Shown in pieces: positions 27,469 through 37,336 of a stretch of 46,115 bases of DNA (the first letter of the stretch is position 1; every line of letters begins with the position of its first letter). The DNA lies in assembly GCA_013823325.1 (NCBI GenBank), contig PNLY01000038.1, positions 1-46,115 of the forward strand, given 5' to 3'. The translations under genes were made by a program, and so were the position numbers. Source of the stretch: Methylobacterium sp. (GTDB lineage Bacteria; Pseudomonadota; Alphaproteobacteria; Rhizobiales; Beijerinckiaceae). The notes under the pieces are model-generated. The model saw only the letters and a program-made list of their open reading frames with translations, did no database searches and had not been told where the DNA came from.

Positions 27469-28155
27469 TCATTCGCGCCGCAGCGCCGCCAGCAGCCCGG
27501 CGCGCAGATGCTCCATCAGCGCATCGCTCGCCTCGGCGGCGGCTCCGTGTTCGCCCGCGACCAGCGCCTGGGCGAGCGTCACGTGGTGCTGCGCGGCCGG
27601 CACGAGGTCGACCTGCCGGTCGAAAAAGTACCAGGCCCGGCGGATCAGCGCCTGCAAGGGCTCGACGGCCCGGCTGGCGTAAGGGCTGCGCGCCGCCGCC
27701 GCGACCAGCGTATCGAGCTCCTTGTCGAGACGCATATAGGCGTTGACGTCGCCCGCCTGCGCCGCCTCGCGCATCGCCCGCGCCTTGGCGAGGATGGCGC
27801 TGCGCTCGCCCGGCCCGGCACGTCTGGCCGCCTCCGCCGCGATCAGGCGCTCCAGCACCTCGCGTGCATCGAGCGCCGCCATCACGTCGATCGCATCGAT
27901 GGCGGTGACGACGACGCCTTTGCGCGGCAGGATCTCGACCAGCCCCTGCTGCGCCAGCCGGATCAGCGCCTCGCGCACCGGGGTGCGGCCGACGCCGACG
28001 AGCTCGATCATCTGCGCCTCGGTCAGCACCGCGCCCGGCCGCAGCGACAGGGTCACGATCGCCTCCTCGAGACGGCGATAGGCCAGATCGGACAGGCTGG
28101 CGGAAGCGCGGGCGCCGACGATCTCCTCGCCGGAAACGCGGGCATCCTCGGTCAT
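27469..28155 (-). CDS. GntR-family (FCD subfamily) transcriptional regulator
   Basis: This 228-residue regulator has an N-terminal winged helix. ILRPGAVLTEAQ-like turns lead to IELVGVGRTPVREALIRLAQ and the wing LVEILPRKGVVVTAID. The C-terminal all-helical FCD ligand domain has metal-binding-type residues in the DKELDTLV and HHVTLAQALVAGE region. Members respond to small organic acids or amino acid derivatives. ATG 28155 is preferred over a GTG nine bases upstream; neither has a strong ribosome-binding site. It is divergent from the cupin gene, with a palindrome TGATATATCA between. Likely autoregulated. Confidence 0.93.
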   Translation of the reverse strand: MTEDARVSGEEIVGARASASLSDLAYRRLEEAIVTLSLRPGAVLTEAQMIELVGVGRTPVREALIRLAQQGLVEILPRKGVVVTAIDAIDVMAALDAREVLERLIAAEAARRAGPGERSAILAKARAMREAAQAGDVNAYMRLDKELDTLVAAAARSPYASRAVEPLQALIRRAWYFFDRQVDLVPAAQHHVTLAQALVAGEHGAAAEASDALMEHLRAGLLAALRRE

Positions 28156-28192
28156 GGGCGGCACCCGTGATGCTTGACGCTTCGGATAGCGT

Positions 28193-28202
28193 TGATATAT
28201 CA
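28193..28202. promoter_or_regulatory. Candidate operator, TGATATATCA site A
   Basis: A perfect 10-base palindrome, 38 bases upstream of gntR and 72 bases upstream of the cupin gene, in the shared divergent promoter. A direct repeat of TATCAGA (28198-28204 and 28211-28217) overlaps it. Its core GATATATCA recurs at site B before the flavin reductase gene. Confidence 0.5.
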
Positions 28203-28273
28203 GAACTTTCTATCAGACCGCAAGGCGGGCGGACCGGCCGATCGGCGGTTAATATTCCGCGCATGGAGGCGAC

Positions 28274-28600
28274 ATGGCGTTCACCTGCACGATCCCCGCC
28301 GTGGCCACGCTCCAGCAGGACGACGACACCGTCCGGATCACGCGTTGGGACTTCGAGCCCGGTGCCGTCACCGGCTGGCACACTCATGGCTGGCCCTATT
28401 TCGTGATCATGCTGGTCGCCGGCACCCTGCGGATCCATGACGGCACCAAGGAGACCGACGTGCCGTTGGCGCAGGGCCAGGCCTATATGCGCCAGGCCGG
28501 CATCCAGCACGATGTGATGAACGGCTCCCCCCACCCGATCGCCTTCGTCGAGATCGAGGTGAAGCAGCCGGCCGCGCTCAAGCTGCTGCCCACCTCATGA
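28274..28600 (+). CDS. Small cupin-domain protein
   Basis: This 108-residue protein is a single cupin barrel. Motif 1 is GWHTHGWPYFVIMLVAGTLRI, with histidines suitable for metal binding. Motif 2 is reduced to ..AGIQHDVMNGSPHPIAFVEIE. ATG 28274 follows GGAGG. Its stop overlaps the ATG of the DadA-like gene (ATGA at 28597-28600), so the two are translationally coupled and probably act on the same compound. The ligand cannot be read from sequence. Confidence 0.9.
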   Translation: MAFTCTIPAVATLQQDDDTVRITRWDFEPGAVTGWHTHGWPYFVIMLVAGTLRIHDGTKETDVPLAQGQAYMRQAGIQHDVMNGSPHPIAFVEIEVKQPAALKLLPTS

Positions 28601-29829
28601 AGATCGCGATCATCGGCGCCGGCATCGTCGGCACGGCCACCGCCCATGCCTTGCTCGACGAGGGCCATGAGGTCCTGATCCTGGACAAGGAAGGGCCGGC
28701 CTTCGGCCCCTCGCGCGGCAATGCCGGCATCATCGCCCATACCGACGTGCTGCCGATCGCCAGCCCGAACATGCTGCGCAAGGTGCCGGGCTTCCTGCTC
28801 GACCCGCTCGGGCCGCTGGCGATCCGCCTCGGCTATCTCCCGCACTTGCTGCCCTGGCTGGCGCGCTTCCTGCTCGCGGCGCGGCCTGCCGCCTATGAGC
28901 GCTCGATCGCCGGCATGATCGCCATCCAGCAACTGGCGCTGCCGGCCTGGCTGGCGCGCGCCGAGAAGGCCGGGATCAGCAACCATATCCATCGCCGCGG
29001 TGCGCTCTACACCTACAGCAATCCGGGCGACACCGCCGGCCTCGAAGCGCTCGCCCGGCGCCAGCGCGCCGCCGGCATCGCCGTCGACATGCTGCAGCCG
29101 CAGGAACTGCGCCAGCTCGAGCCGGCGCTCAGGGATCGCTTCGCCGGCGCCGCCTTCCACCCCGAATGCGCCCATATCAGCGACCCGCTCGCCCTGACCA
29201 TGGCGCTGTTCGAAACCGCGCTGGCCCGCGGCGCCACCTATGAGAAGGCCGAGGTCAGCAACATCTCGCTGGGCGAGCGCCCTGCCTTGATCGGCCCCGA
29301 TGGCTGGCAGCGCGTCGTCGATCGCGTCGTCGTCGCGGCCGGCGCCTGGTCGAAGCCCTTGGCGGCGGCGATGGGCGACGATATCCCGCTCGACACCGAG
29401 CGCGGCTACAATGTCAGCTTCCCCGGCGTGACCGGCCTGACCAGCCGCCCGATCGGCTTCAAGGATGACGGCTTCGTCATGACCCCGCTCGAAAGCGGTT
29501 TGCGCATCGGCGGTGCGGTCGAGTTCGGCGGGCTCACGGCGCCGCCCAACCATGCCCGCACCAAGGCGCTCTACGACAAGGCGGCGAAGCTGGTGGACGG
29601 GCTGCCGGCCTTCGAGAGCGGCAGGGTCTGGATGGGCTTCCGGCCGTCGCTACCGGATTCCCTGCCCGTCATCGGCAAGGCGAGCCGCAATCCCAATGTC
29701 GTCTACGCCTTCGGCCATGGCCATTACGGCATGACCCAGTCGACCGCGACCGCCGGTCTCGTCGCCGCGCTGATCGCTGGCCGCGCGCCTGCGATCGACA
29801 TCGGCCATTTCAGCCCGCAGCGCTTCTGA
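28597..29829 (+). CDS. DadA-like FAD-dependent amino acid dehydrogenase (copy 1)
   Basis: This 410-residue flavoenzyme has a GxGxxG FAD-binding start (KIAIIGAGIVGTATAHALLDEGHEV, residues 2-26) followed by SRGNAGII. Near the C-terminus are GFRPSLPDSLPVIGKA and GHGHYGMTQS. It resembles D-amino acid dehydrogenases, which oxidise D-amino acids or glycine-like amines and pass electrons to the respiratory chain. The ATG overlaps the cupin stop. A second, distinct member is encoded at 31326-32573. The substrate is not determined. The divergent GntR regulator probably controls this pair. Confidence 0.9.
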   Translation: MKIAIIGAGIVGTATAHALLDEGHEVLILDKEGPAFGPSRGNAGIIAHTDVLPIASPNMLRKVPGFLLDPLGPLAIRLGYLPHLLPWLARFLLAARPAAYERSIAGMIAIQQLALPAWLARAEKAGISNHIHRRGALYTYSNPGDTAGLEALARRQRAAGIAVDMLQPQELRQLEPALRDRFAGAAFHPECAHISDPLALTMALFETALARGATYEKAEVSNISLGERPALIGPDGWQRVVDRVVVAAGAWSKPLAAAMGDDIPLDTERGYNVSFPGVTGLTSRPIGFKDDGFVMTPLESGLRIGGAVEFGGLTAPPNHARTKALYDKAAKLVDGLPAFESGRVWMGFRPSLPDSLPVIGKASRNPNVVYAFGHGHYGMTQSTATAGLVAALIAGRAPAIDIGHFSPQRF

Positions 29830-29907
29830 ACGGATCGCGCCGGCGCTAGACCTTGAATCGGCAGCTCAAGCAGCTGATTCAAAGCCTTCGCCAACAAGGG
29901 CAACGTC

Positions 29908-30318
29908 ATGATTCGACTCGGCTTTGCCCTTCTCCTCGCCGGCATGGCCTCGGGCTGCGCCAGCCTCGCGCCGCAGGCCTGCGCACCCGGCCAGCAGGCG
30001 ATGCTATCAGCCGAACTGCTCTTCGGCCGCAAGATCGGCGACCGCATCGGCGTCAGCGAAGCCGACTTCCGCCGCTTCGTCGACCAGGAGGTGACGCCGC
30101 GCTTCCCTGACGGGCTGACGATCCTCGACGCGACAGGGCAGTACCGCGACAACGAGCGGAGCAAGCTGATCCGCGAGCCGAGCAAGCTCGTGCTGATCGC
30201 GATGCCGGACGAAACCGGCAACCGCGACAAGCTCGCCGCCATCGCCGAAGCCTACAAACGCCGCTTCAGCCAGCAATCGGTCGGGTTGATCCTGAAGCCG
30301 GCCTGCGCCTCGTTCTGA
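29908..30318 (+). CDS. DUF3574-family lipoprotein
   Basis: This 136-residue secreted lipoprotein has a signal peptide MIRLGFALLLAGMASGC ending in a lipobox (ASGC, Cys about 17). The mature part has SAELLFGRKIGDRIGVSEAD, FVDQEVTPRFPDGLTILDA and PSKLVLIAMPD, the DUF3574 pattern. ATG 29908 follows AAGGG. Function is unknown for the family. It stands 79 bases after the DadA-like gene and 132 bases before the transporter gene, with an inverted repeat just past its stop. Confidence 0.88.
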   Translation: MIRLGFALLLAGMASGCASLAPQACAPGQQAMLSAELLFGRKIGDRIGVSEADFRRFVDQEVTPRFPDGLTILDATGQYRDNERSKLIREPSKLVLIAMPDETGNRDKLAAIAEAYKRRFSQQSVGLILKPACASF

Positions 30319-30320
30319 CG

Positions 30321-30337
30321 TTTGTTTGGCGAACAAA
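30321..30337. repeat. Inverted repeat TTTGTT-N5-AACAAA after the lipoprotein gene
   Basis: TTTGTT (30321-30326) and AACAAA (30332-30337) flank TGGCG. It starts two bases after the lipoprotein stop and lies 113 bases before the transporter start. It may be a weak terminator stem or an operator; no T-run follows, and an A-rich stretch does. Confidence 0.4.
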
Positions 30338-30449
30338 GGAAAATAGAAACCTTGTCGCCAAAAGAGCCTATTCTATCAGTGGCCTAGCTCCCGCCCTTCA
30401 ACTAGCCTGACCCTGCGGCATAGAAAATGCCGACAAGGGGAAACGCGCA

Positions 30450-31322
30450 ATGCAGGCTTCGATCCTGACCGATCTGCTGTTGCCGCTCGCCATCGGCATC
30501 GTCATGCTCGGCCTCGGCCTGAGCCTGACGATCGAGGATTTCCGCCGCGTCGCGCGCTACCCGCTCGCTGTCGGCTTCGGGCTCTTCCTGCAGGTCCTGC
30601 TGCTGCCCCTCGCCGCCTTCGCCATCGCGATCGGCCTCAAGCTCTCGGCCGATCACGCCGTCGGCCTGATGCTGCTGGCCGCCGCTCCCGGCGGGGCGAC
30701 GGCCAACATCTACAGCCATCTCGCCCGCGGCGACGTCGCGCTCAATATTACCCTGACGGCGGTCAACAGCCTGCTCTGCCTGTTCACCTTGCCGATCGTG
30801 CTCGACCTCTCGCTCGGCTATTTCCTCGATGCCGAGCACTATGTGCCGCCACCGCATCGCAAAGTCATCGAGGTCGGCGCGATCATCCTCATCCCGGTCG
30901 CTCTCGGCATGCTGCTGCGGGCGCGCGTCGAACGCTTCGCCATCCGCGCCGAGACGCCGATCAAGATCTTCTCGGTCCTGGTCCTCGCCGTGCTGATCGC
31001 CGGCGCGATCTATATCGAACGCAAGGCGCTGCTGCCGAGCCTGATCGCGGTCGGCGGCGCCTGCCTCGCCTTCAACCTGGTCAGCATGCTCGCCGGCTAT
31101 CTCGCTCCGCTGGCGCTGCGCCTGCCGAAGGGGCAGGCCGTCGCGATCGCCATGGAGATCGGCATCCACAATGCCGCGCTGGCGATCTTCATCGCGCTCA
31201 ACGTGCTGCGCAACCCGGCCGCAGCCGTGGTGCCCGGCATCTACAGCCTGGTGATGTACGTGACGGCCTCGGCCTTCGCCGTCTGGCTGGTACGGCGGAA
31301 CGCGGCGCTGCGTCCCGCCTGA
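30450..31322 (+). CDS. BASS-family (bile acid:sodium symporter type) transporter
   Basis: This 290-residue inner-membrane protein has nine or ten hydrophobic segments. It carries the family signature AAPGGATANIYSHLARGDVA and, near the end, AIAMEIGIHNAALAIFIALN. BASS proteins use sodium to import organic acids, bile acids, pantoate or similar anions. ATG 30450 follows AAGGGG. It is convergent with the second DadA-like gene, only three bases between stops. Its ligand is unknown. The two DadA-like enzymes nearby suggest an amino acid derivative (inference). Confidence 0.92.
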   Translation: MQASILTDLLLPLAIGIVMLGLGLSLTIEDFRRVARYPLAVGFGLFLQVLLLPLAAFAIAIGLKLSADHAVGLMLLAAAPGGATANIYSHLARGDVALNITLTAVNSLLCLFTLPIVLDLSLGYFLDAEHYVPPPHRKVIEVGAIILIPVALGMLLRARVERFAIRAETPIKIFSVLVLAVLIAGAIYIERKALLPSLIAVGGACLAFNLVSMLAGYLAPLALRLPKGQAVAIAMEIGIHNAALAIFIALNVLRNPAAAVVPGIYSLVMYVTASAFAVWLVRRNAALRPA

Positions 31323-31325
31323 CCA

Positions 31326-32573
31326 TCAGGCGAACCGCGCCGGGGCGAAGGGCGTCGGATCGACGAAGACCTTCTGCCCGCTCACCATCTCGGCGACCAT
31401 ACGGCCGGTCACCGCCGCCAGCGTCAGCCCGTGATGGGCATGGCCGAAGGAGAACCACAGGTTCCGATGCTTCGGAGCCGGGCCGATGATCGGCATCATG
31501 TCCGGCGTGCACGGCCGGTTGCCGAGCCAGGGCTCGGCATCGAGCCGCTCGCCCAGCGGGAACAGCGTCTTGGCGATCGGCTCGGCCCGAGCGAGCTGCA
31601 CCGGGGTCTTCGGCGCACCGCGATTGGCGAATTCGGCGCCGGTGGTGAGGCGCACGCCCTGACGCATCGGCGCCAGGAAATAGCCGCGCTCGGTGTCGAG
31701 CACCGGATGATTCAGCACGGCGTTGCCGAGCGGCTTGTAGTGCATGTGGTAGCCGCGCTTGACCGCGAGCGGCAGGCGATAGCCGAGCCGGTTGGTCAGC
31801 ACGTCGGCCCAGGGGCCGAGCGCGACGATCGCATCGGTGCCGAGCGCCTTGGTGCCGTCGGCCAGCGTCACGCTCCAGCGATCGCCGTCCTGGGTGAGCG
31901 TGCCGGCGTCGCCCTGGGCGAAGCGGCCGCCGAGCTTCTCGAACAGCGCAAGATAGGCCTTTGACAGGCCGAGCGGGTCGATCACCGTCACCGGGTCGGT
32001 CCAGTGCAGGCCACCGATCAGGCTCTGATCGAGATGCGGCTCCTCGGCCCGCAGCGCCTCGGGGCCGAGCGCGCGATGGTTCAAGCCGTAATCGCGCTTC
32101 CAGCGCTCGGCCTCGGCGAGCCGTTCATCCTGCTGCGCTTGCGTGCGGAAGACTTTCATCCAGCCCTTGCGGCGTAGCAGATCGGTCGCGCCGGCTTCCT
32201 GCGCCAGCGCGTCGTGCTCGGTGACGCAATGCTCGATCAGCGTCGCATATTTGTGGGCGATCGCCTCGTGCTGCGAGGCGCGCGAATGCATCCAGTACGA
32301 CCACAGGAAGGGCGCGAGCTTGGGGATCGCGTTCCAGTGGTAATGCGCGTCGATGGTGTTGTTCATCGCATAGCGGATGAGCGCGCCGAAATCATGCGGG
32401 AAGCCGTAGGGGTAGACGCCCTCGCGCTGGATCAGGCCGGCATTGCCATAACTGGTCTCACCGCCGGGCTGGCCGCGATCGACCAGCAGCACCGAGCGGC
32501 CCGCCTTCTGCAGATGCAGCGCCACCGAAATCCCGACGATGCCCGCCCCAACAACGATCGCGTCCGTACGCAT
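31326..32573 (-). CDS. DadA-like FAD-dependent oxidoreductase (copy 2)
   Basis: This 415-residue flavoenzyme starts MRTDAIVVGAGIVGISVALH (GxGxxG FAD motif), followed by DRGQPGGETSYGNAGLIQRE. Near the C-terminus are GNRPCTPDMMPIIGPAPKH and FGHAHHGLTLAAVTGRM, the DadA-type pattern. ATG 32573 is chosen; GGCGGAG lies about 10 bases upstream. The ORF extends to 32606 but the extra residues are not conserved. It is divergent from the second BASS transporter. The shared 288-base gap holds an inverted repeat that could be an Lrp- or similar-type operator. Confidence 0.92.
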   Translation of the reverse strand: MRTDAIVVGAGIVGISVALHLQKAGRSVLLVDRGQPGGETSYGNAGLIQREGVYPYGFPHDFGALIRYAMNNTIDAHYHWNAIPKLAPFLWSYWMHSRASQHEAIAHKYATLIEHCVTEHDALAQEAGATDLLRRKGWMKVFRTQAQQDERLAEAERWKRDYGLNHRALGPEALRAEEPHLDQSLIGGLHWTDPVTVIDPLGLSKAYLALFEKLGGRFAQGDAGTLTQDGDRWSVTLADGTKALGTDAIVALGPWADVLTNRLGYRLPLAVKRGYHMHYKPLGNAVLNHPVLDTERGYFLAPMRQGVRLTTGAEFANRGAPKTPVQLARAEPIAKTLFPLGERLDAEPWLGNRPCTPDMMPIIGPAPKHRNLWFSFGHAHHGLTLAAVTGRMVAEMVSGQKVFVDPTPFAPARFA

Positions 32574-32861
32574 TCGACATGACTCCGCCAGCCTTCCCCG
32601 AGGCAAGAATAGCGCCGACTGCGACGCTGTCAGCTCTTGTGTGGAATATTGCGGCAGAATGGGAAAAGTTTCGCATATTCTGCACTCCGTGATGCACTGA
32701 AGCAGTAATTCCGATCAAAGTGAGCATTGGCGCACAATTTTCTGCGGCAAACGGGAGCGCAGATTGCGCGCAGCGCGGACTTCGGGAAGGACTCGTTCAG
32801 GCAGTGCGGCTTCCGCATATGACACTCGCACAGGCGGCTGGCCGCCCTGCGCCGGCCCCAG
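32574..32861. promoter_or_regulatory. Divergent control region with inverted repeat
   Basis: This gap is clearly more AT-rich than the genes around it, as expected for a promoter region. GCAGAAT (32654-32660) and ATTCTGC (32677-32683) form a perfect inverted repeat with 16 bases between, enclosing an A/T-rich centre (GGGAAAAGTTTCGCAT). This could bind a dimeric regulator controlling the oxidoreductase, the transporter or both. No promoter boxes can be fixed. Confidence 0.5.
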
Positions 32862-33887
32862 ATGACGCCGCCCTCCGGATCGGCCAGTGTGGCACCCCGT
32901 TTCGCGGTTCCGGTCTCGATGTTCGCTGCCCTCGCCTCCGCCCTCGCTCTGCTCGGCCGCTACGGCACGCAGGGCTTCGCGCTCTCGATCTTCCTTGGCC
33001 TCGCTCTGCCGCAGTTCTCGGCTGCGGCGCGCCCGCTCCTGCCGATCACGATCTTCTGCTTCACCACGGTCGTGTTCATGCGCGCCGACCTGGGCGTGAT
33101 CGCCGGGCTGGTGCGCCGGCCGGGCAAGCTCATCCACAGCTGCCTCTGGTTGATGTTCGGCCCGCCCCTCCTTCTCGCCACGGGCATCGTGCTGGTCGGC
33201 CATCACAACATCGACCCCGGCCTGCTGCTCGGCCTCGCGATCATGGGGGCGGCGCCGCCGATCATGTCCTCGCCGGCCGTCGCGATCCTCTACGGCTTCG
33301 AGCCCTCGCTGATCATAGCCAGCGTGATCCTCACGACGATCGCGAGCCCGCTCATCGCCCCGCTTCTGGTCGAGTGGCTGGCCGGGGCCGCCGTCCCGCT
33401 CGACCGGGTGGCGCTGACGCTGCGGCTGGTGATGTTCATCGGCGGCGGCATGGTCGTCGCCTTCGCGATCCGGCGCTGGCTCGGAGCGGCCCGCATCCGC
33501 GAGCTCAAGCCCAATCTCGATGGCTTCGGCGTGCTGATGTACTTCATCTTCGCCATCGCGGCGATGGACGGGGTCACCAATGCGGCGCTGGAGCGACCCA
33601 GCCAGGTTGCGCTCTTCATTGCGGTCGCATTCCTGATCTCGGCGGTCGGGCTCGTCGTCGTCTGGCTCCTGATGCGCCACTATGCTGCCTCGGAGCGGTT
33701 CATGATCGGCTACGGCACCGGCCAGCGGAACATGGGCCTCTTGGTCGCCGCGCTCGGCGCCGGCGTGCCGCCGACCACCTTTCTCTACTTCGCCCTGGCC
33801 CAGTTCCCGATCTATCTGCTGCCCTGGCTGCTGCGCGGCATCGCAGCGCGGATCAGGCGCAGGGAAGCCTCTGCTGACGCGAGCTGA
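32862..33887 (+). CDS. BASS-like sodium-dependent transporter (second copy)
   Basis: This 341-residue inner-membrane protein has about ten hydrophobic segments, with GAAPPIMSSPAVAILYGFE and IGYGTGQRNMGLLVAALGA, in the positions of the two conserved BASS crossover motifs. The similarity is weaker than for the transporter at 30450-31322. ATG 32862 is the likely start; a clear ribosome-binding site is not visible, and the first 18 residues look non-membranous. Divergent from the DadA-like gene. The substrate is unknown. It ends 47 bases before the glutathione transferase gene. Confidence 0.85.
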   Translation: MTPPSGSASVAPRFAVPVSMFAALASALALLGRYGTQGFALSIFLGLALPQFSAAARPLLPITIFCFTTVVFMRADLGVIAGLVRRPGKLIHSCLWLMFGPPLLLATGIVLVGHHNIDPGLLLGLAIMGAAPPIMSSPAVAILYGFEPSLIIASVILTTIASPLIAPLLVEWLAGAAVPLDRVALTLRLVMFIGGGMVVAFAIRRWLGAARIRELKPNLDGFGVLMYFIFAIAAMDGVTNAALERPSQVALFIAVAFLISAVGLVVVWLLMRHYAASERFMIGYGTGQRNMGLLVAALGAGVPPTTFLYFALAQFPIYLLPWLLRGIAARIRRREASADAS

Positions 33888-33934
33888 CCGCAAGTTTTGC
33901 CAGGGTCCAGACAAGCAAAGTCGGAGTTCCCATC

Positions 33935-34612
33935 ATGATCACGCTCTATTCAGGGCCGCTCAGCCTGTTCTCGCGCAAGGTCGAGATCGCACTGCGCGAA
34001 AAAGGCCTCGCCTTCGAGCGCATCATGGTGCCGTTCAACCAGACCACCGGCTACGATCCGAAGCATCCCGAAGTCGTCGCCATCAATCCGAAGCGCCAAG
34101 TCCCGGTGCTGAACGATGATGGGATCGTGCTCTACGATTCCACCGTGATCCTCGAATATCTCGAAGACGCCTACCCCGAGCCGCCGCTCCTGCCGCTCTG
34201 CCCCGGCGCCCGCGCCCGCTGCCGGCTCGACGAGCTCTATGCCGACGAGATCATGCTGCAGGCGCTGAAGCCGCTGATGCACCGCACCAGCCCGCCCTCG
34301 ACCGACCAGACCCGGCGCTTCGCCCAGGAAACCGATGCGCTGATCGCCGAGAACGCGCTGGAGAAGCACTATGCCGTGCTGGAGGACAGGCTCGCCGGGC
34401 GTGAGTTCTTCGGCGACGCCGTCTCGGTCGCCGACATCGCCCTGTTCATGAGCGTGCTGTTCTCGCTTCGCCTCGGCGGCCCCTCGCTTGCGCCGTTCGA
34501 GGGCCTGTCGCGCTGGTTCGAGCGGCTGAAGCTGCGCCCCGCCTTCACCCAGGCCGCCGTCGAGATCGCCGAGGCCGACCGGCGCCTCTCCTTCCCGTTG
34601 AAACGGGCCTGA
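33935..34612 (+). CDS. Glutathione S-transferase family protein (copy 1)
   Basis: This 225-residue protein has an N-terminal thioredoxin-like domain, [20 protein letters not shown], with Ser residues where the glutathione contact is expected, then [20 protein letters not shown] (the cis-Pro and ES/DS motif region). The helical C-terminal domain includes [19 protein letters not shown] (N-capping box). ATG 33935 follows GGAG. Substrate unknown. A second family member lies at 41228-41875. Confidence 0.92.
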   Translation: MITLYSGPLSLFSRKVEIALREKGLAFERIMVPFNQTTGYDPKHPEVVAINPKRQVPVLNDDGIVLYDSTVILEYLEDAYPEPPLLPLCPGARARCRLDELYADEIMLQALKPLMHRTSPPSTDQTRRFAQETDALIAENALEKHYAVLEDRLAGREFFGDAVSVADIALFMSVLFSLRLGGPSLAPFEGLSRWFERLKLRPAFTQAAVEIAEADRRLSFPLKRA

Positions 34613-34664
34613 TAGCGGTCTTTCGCGATTGCGAGAGCGGCAGCGCAGCGCTAGACCCAGCCGC

Positions 34665-35345
34665 ATGAGCACGATCCGCATCGCCCCATCCATTCTCTCC
34701 GCCGATTTCGCCAAGCTCGGCGAAGAGGTCCGCGCCGTCGACCAGGCCGGCGCCGACTGGATCCATTGCGACGTGATGGACGGGCATTTCGTGCCCAACA
34801 TCACCTTCGGCCCCGATGTGCTGAAGGCGATCCGGCCGCACACCAAGAAGTTCTTCGACGTCCATCTGATGATCGCGCCGGTCGATCCCTACATCGAGGC
34901 CTTCGCCAAGGCCGGTGCCGACCTGATCTCCTTCCATGTCGAGGCCGGCGCGCATCCGCACCGGACGCTGCAGACGATCAAGGCGCAGGGCAAGCAGGCC
35001 GGCATCGTGCTCAACCCCGGCACGCCGGCGAGCGCCGCCGAGCCGCTGATCGGCGATGTCGACCTGATCCTGCTGATGACGGTCAACCCCGGTTTCGGCG
35101 GCCAGAGCTTCATCCATTCGGTGGTCGACAAGATCGCGCAGGTGCGCGCTTTGATCGGCGAGCGGCCGATCGCGCTCGAGATCGACGGCGGCGTCACGCC
35201 ACAGACGGCGCCACTCTGCATCAAGGCCGGCGCCGATACGCTCGTCGCCGGCTCGGCCGTGTTCAAGAGCGGACCGTCGGCCTATGCCGGCAACATCGCC
35301 GCCATCCGCCAGGCGGCGGAGGCGGCGCGCGGCGACTGGGTCTGA
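34665..35345 (+). CDS. rpe: Ribulose-phosphate 3-epimerase
   Basis: This 226-residue TIM-barrel enzyme interconverts ribulose 5-phosphate and xylulose 5-phosphate in the pentose phosphate (or Calvin) pathway. Motifs are [36 protein letters not shown] with the metal-ligand His/Asp pair, [20 protein letters not shown] and ALEIDGGV, with GSAVFK at the phosphate site. ATG 34665 is fixed by the conserved IAPSIL start. Active-site residues all appear present. Confidence 0.97.
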   Translation: MSTIRIAPSILSADFAKLGEEVRAVDQAGADWIHCDVMDGHFVPNITFGPDVLKAIRPHTKKFFDVHLMIAPVDPYIEAFAKAGADLISFHVEAGAHPHRTLQTIKAQGKQAGIVLNPGTPASAAEPLIGDVDLILLMTVNPGFGGQSFIHSVVDKIAQVRALIGERPIALEIDGGVTPQTAPLCIKAGADTLVAGSAVFKSGPSAYAGNIAAIRQAAEAARGDWV

Positions 35346-35363
35346 GGAAGCTCGACGAAAACC

Positions 35364-35450
35364 GTCATTGCGAGCGCAGCGAAGCAATCCAGGAGCGGCA
35401 GCGCACTACGTCTCCCTGGATTGCTTCGTCGCTTCGCTCCTCGCAATGAC
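35364..35450. repeat. Palindromic intergenic repeat, copy 3 (GTCATTGCGAGC family)
   Basis: Same hairpin element as at 15131-15216 and 24725-24807. The outer arms agree closely; the centre differs. It occupies most of the convergent gap between rpe and the DUF1428 gene. Confidence 0.9.
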
Positions 35451-35462
35451 GAAAAGCGTCAC

Positions 35463-35816
35463 TTAGCCCAAATCGATCGCGGCGAAGCCGCCATAGATCA
35501 TCCGGGCGCCGTCGAAGGGCATCGGGTTGGCGCCCGGCGCCATGCGCGGGTCCTCCATCATCTTCTGCCAGGCGGCATCGCGCGCCGCCTTGCTTGGCCA
35601 CTCGACCCAGGCGAAGACCACGACCTCGTCCTCCTTGGCCGCGACGGCCCGGTAGAAATCGGTCTGCTTGCCGTGCGGAACGTCGTCGCCCCAGTTCTCG
35701 GCGATCCGCGTCGCGCCGAACTCCTTGAAGATCGGCGCCATCTTGCGGGCGTGCTCGGCATAGGCCTCGCGATTGGCGGCAGGCACAGCCGCGACGAAAC
35801 CATCGACATAGGACAT
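35463..35816 (-). CDS. DUF1428-family protein
   Basis: This 117-residue protein of the dimeric alpha/beta-barrel fold matches DUF1428. It starts MSYVDGFVAAVPAANREAYA, followed by FKEFGATRIAENWGDDVPHG, FAWVEWPSKAARDAAWQKMM and MPFDGARMIYGGF. Function is unknown for the family. The ATG at 35816 has GGAGGAG upstream. It is divergent from purB across a 181-base gap. Confidence 0.93.
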   Translation of the reverse strand: MSYVDGFVAAVPAANREAYAEHARKMAPIFKEFGATRIAENWGDDVPHGKQTDFYRAVAAKEDEVVVFAWVEWPSKAARDAAWQKMMEDPRMAPGANPMPFDGARMIYGGFAAIDLG

Positions 35817-35997
35817 CGGTCTTCTCCTCCTTGGGTCTGTCGGTGCTCCGAAGCTGCGGAGCGCCCTGCCCAGCCGGCGCGGACGCTAGGCAGAGCGAAG
35901 GCCCGAAGCTGTCAGCAGCGGCCCTCCGGCATTCCGTCGGCGGCCCGTCCGTGCTAGCGAGCCGGCGAGCCTTTCATCGTCACGTCGCGAGCCCGCT

Positions 35998-37301
<1,304 letters not shown>

Positions 37302-37305
<4 letters not shown>

Positions 37306-37336
37306 ATCAACTGGTTGACCAGTTTAAATTTGGAGC
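37302..37336 (+). promoter_or_regulatory. Promoter-operator of the toxin-antitoxin pair
   Basis: A -35-like TTGAAT (37302-37307) and -10-like TTAAAT (37324-37329) are 16 bases apart. A perfect inverted repeat AACTGGT-TG-ACCAGTT (37309-37324) fills the spacer, so a bound repressor would block RNA polymerase. The predicted transcript start falls within a base or two of the antitoxin ATG at 37337, which implies a leaderless mRNA; a GGAG lies too close to the ATG to help. Confidence 0.55.
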
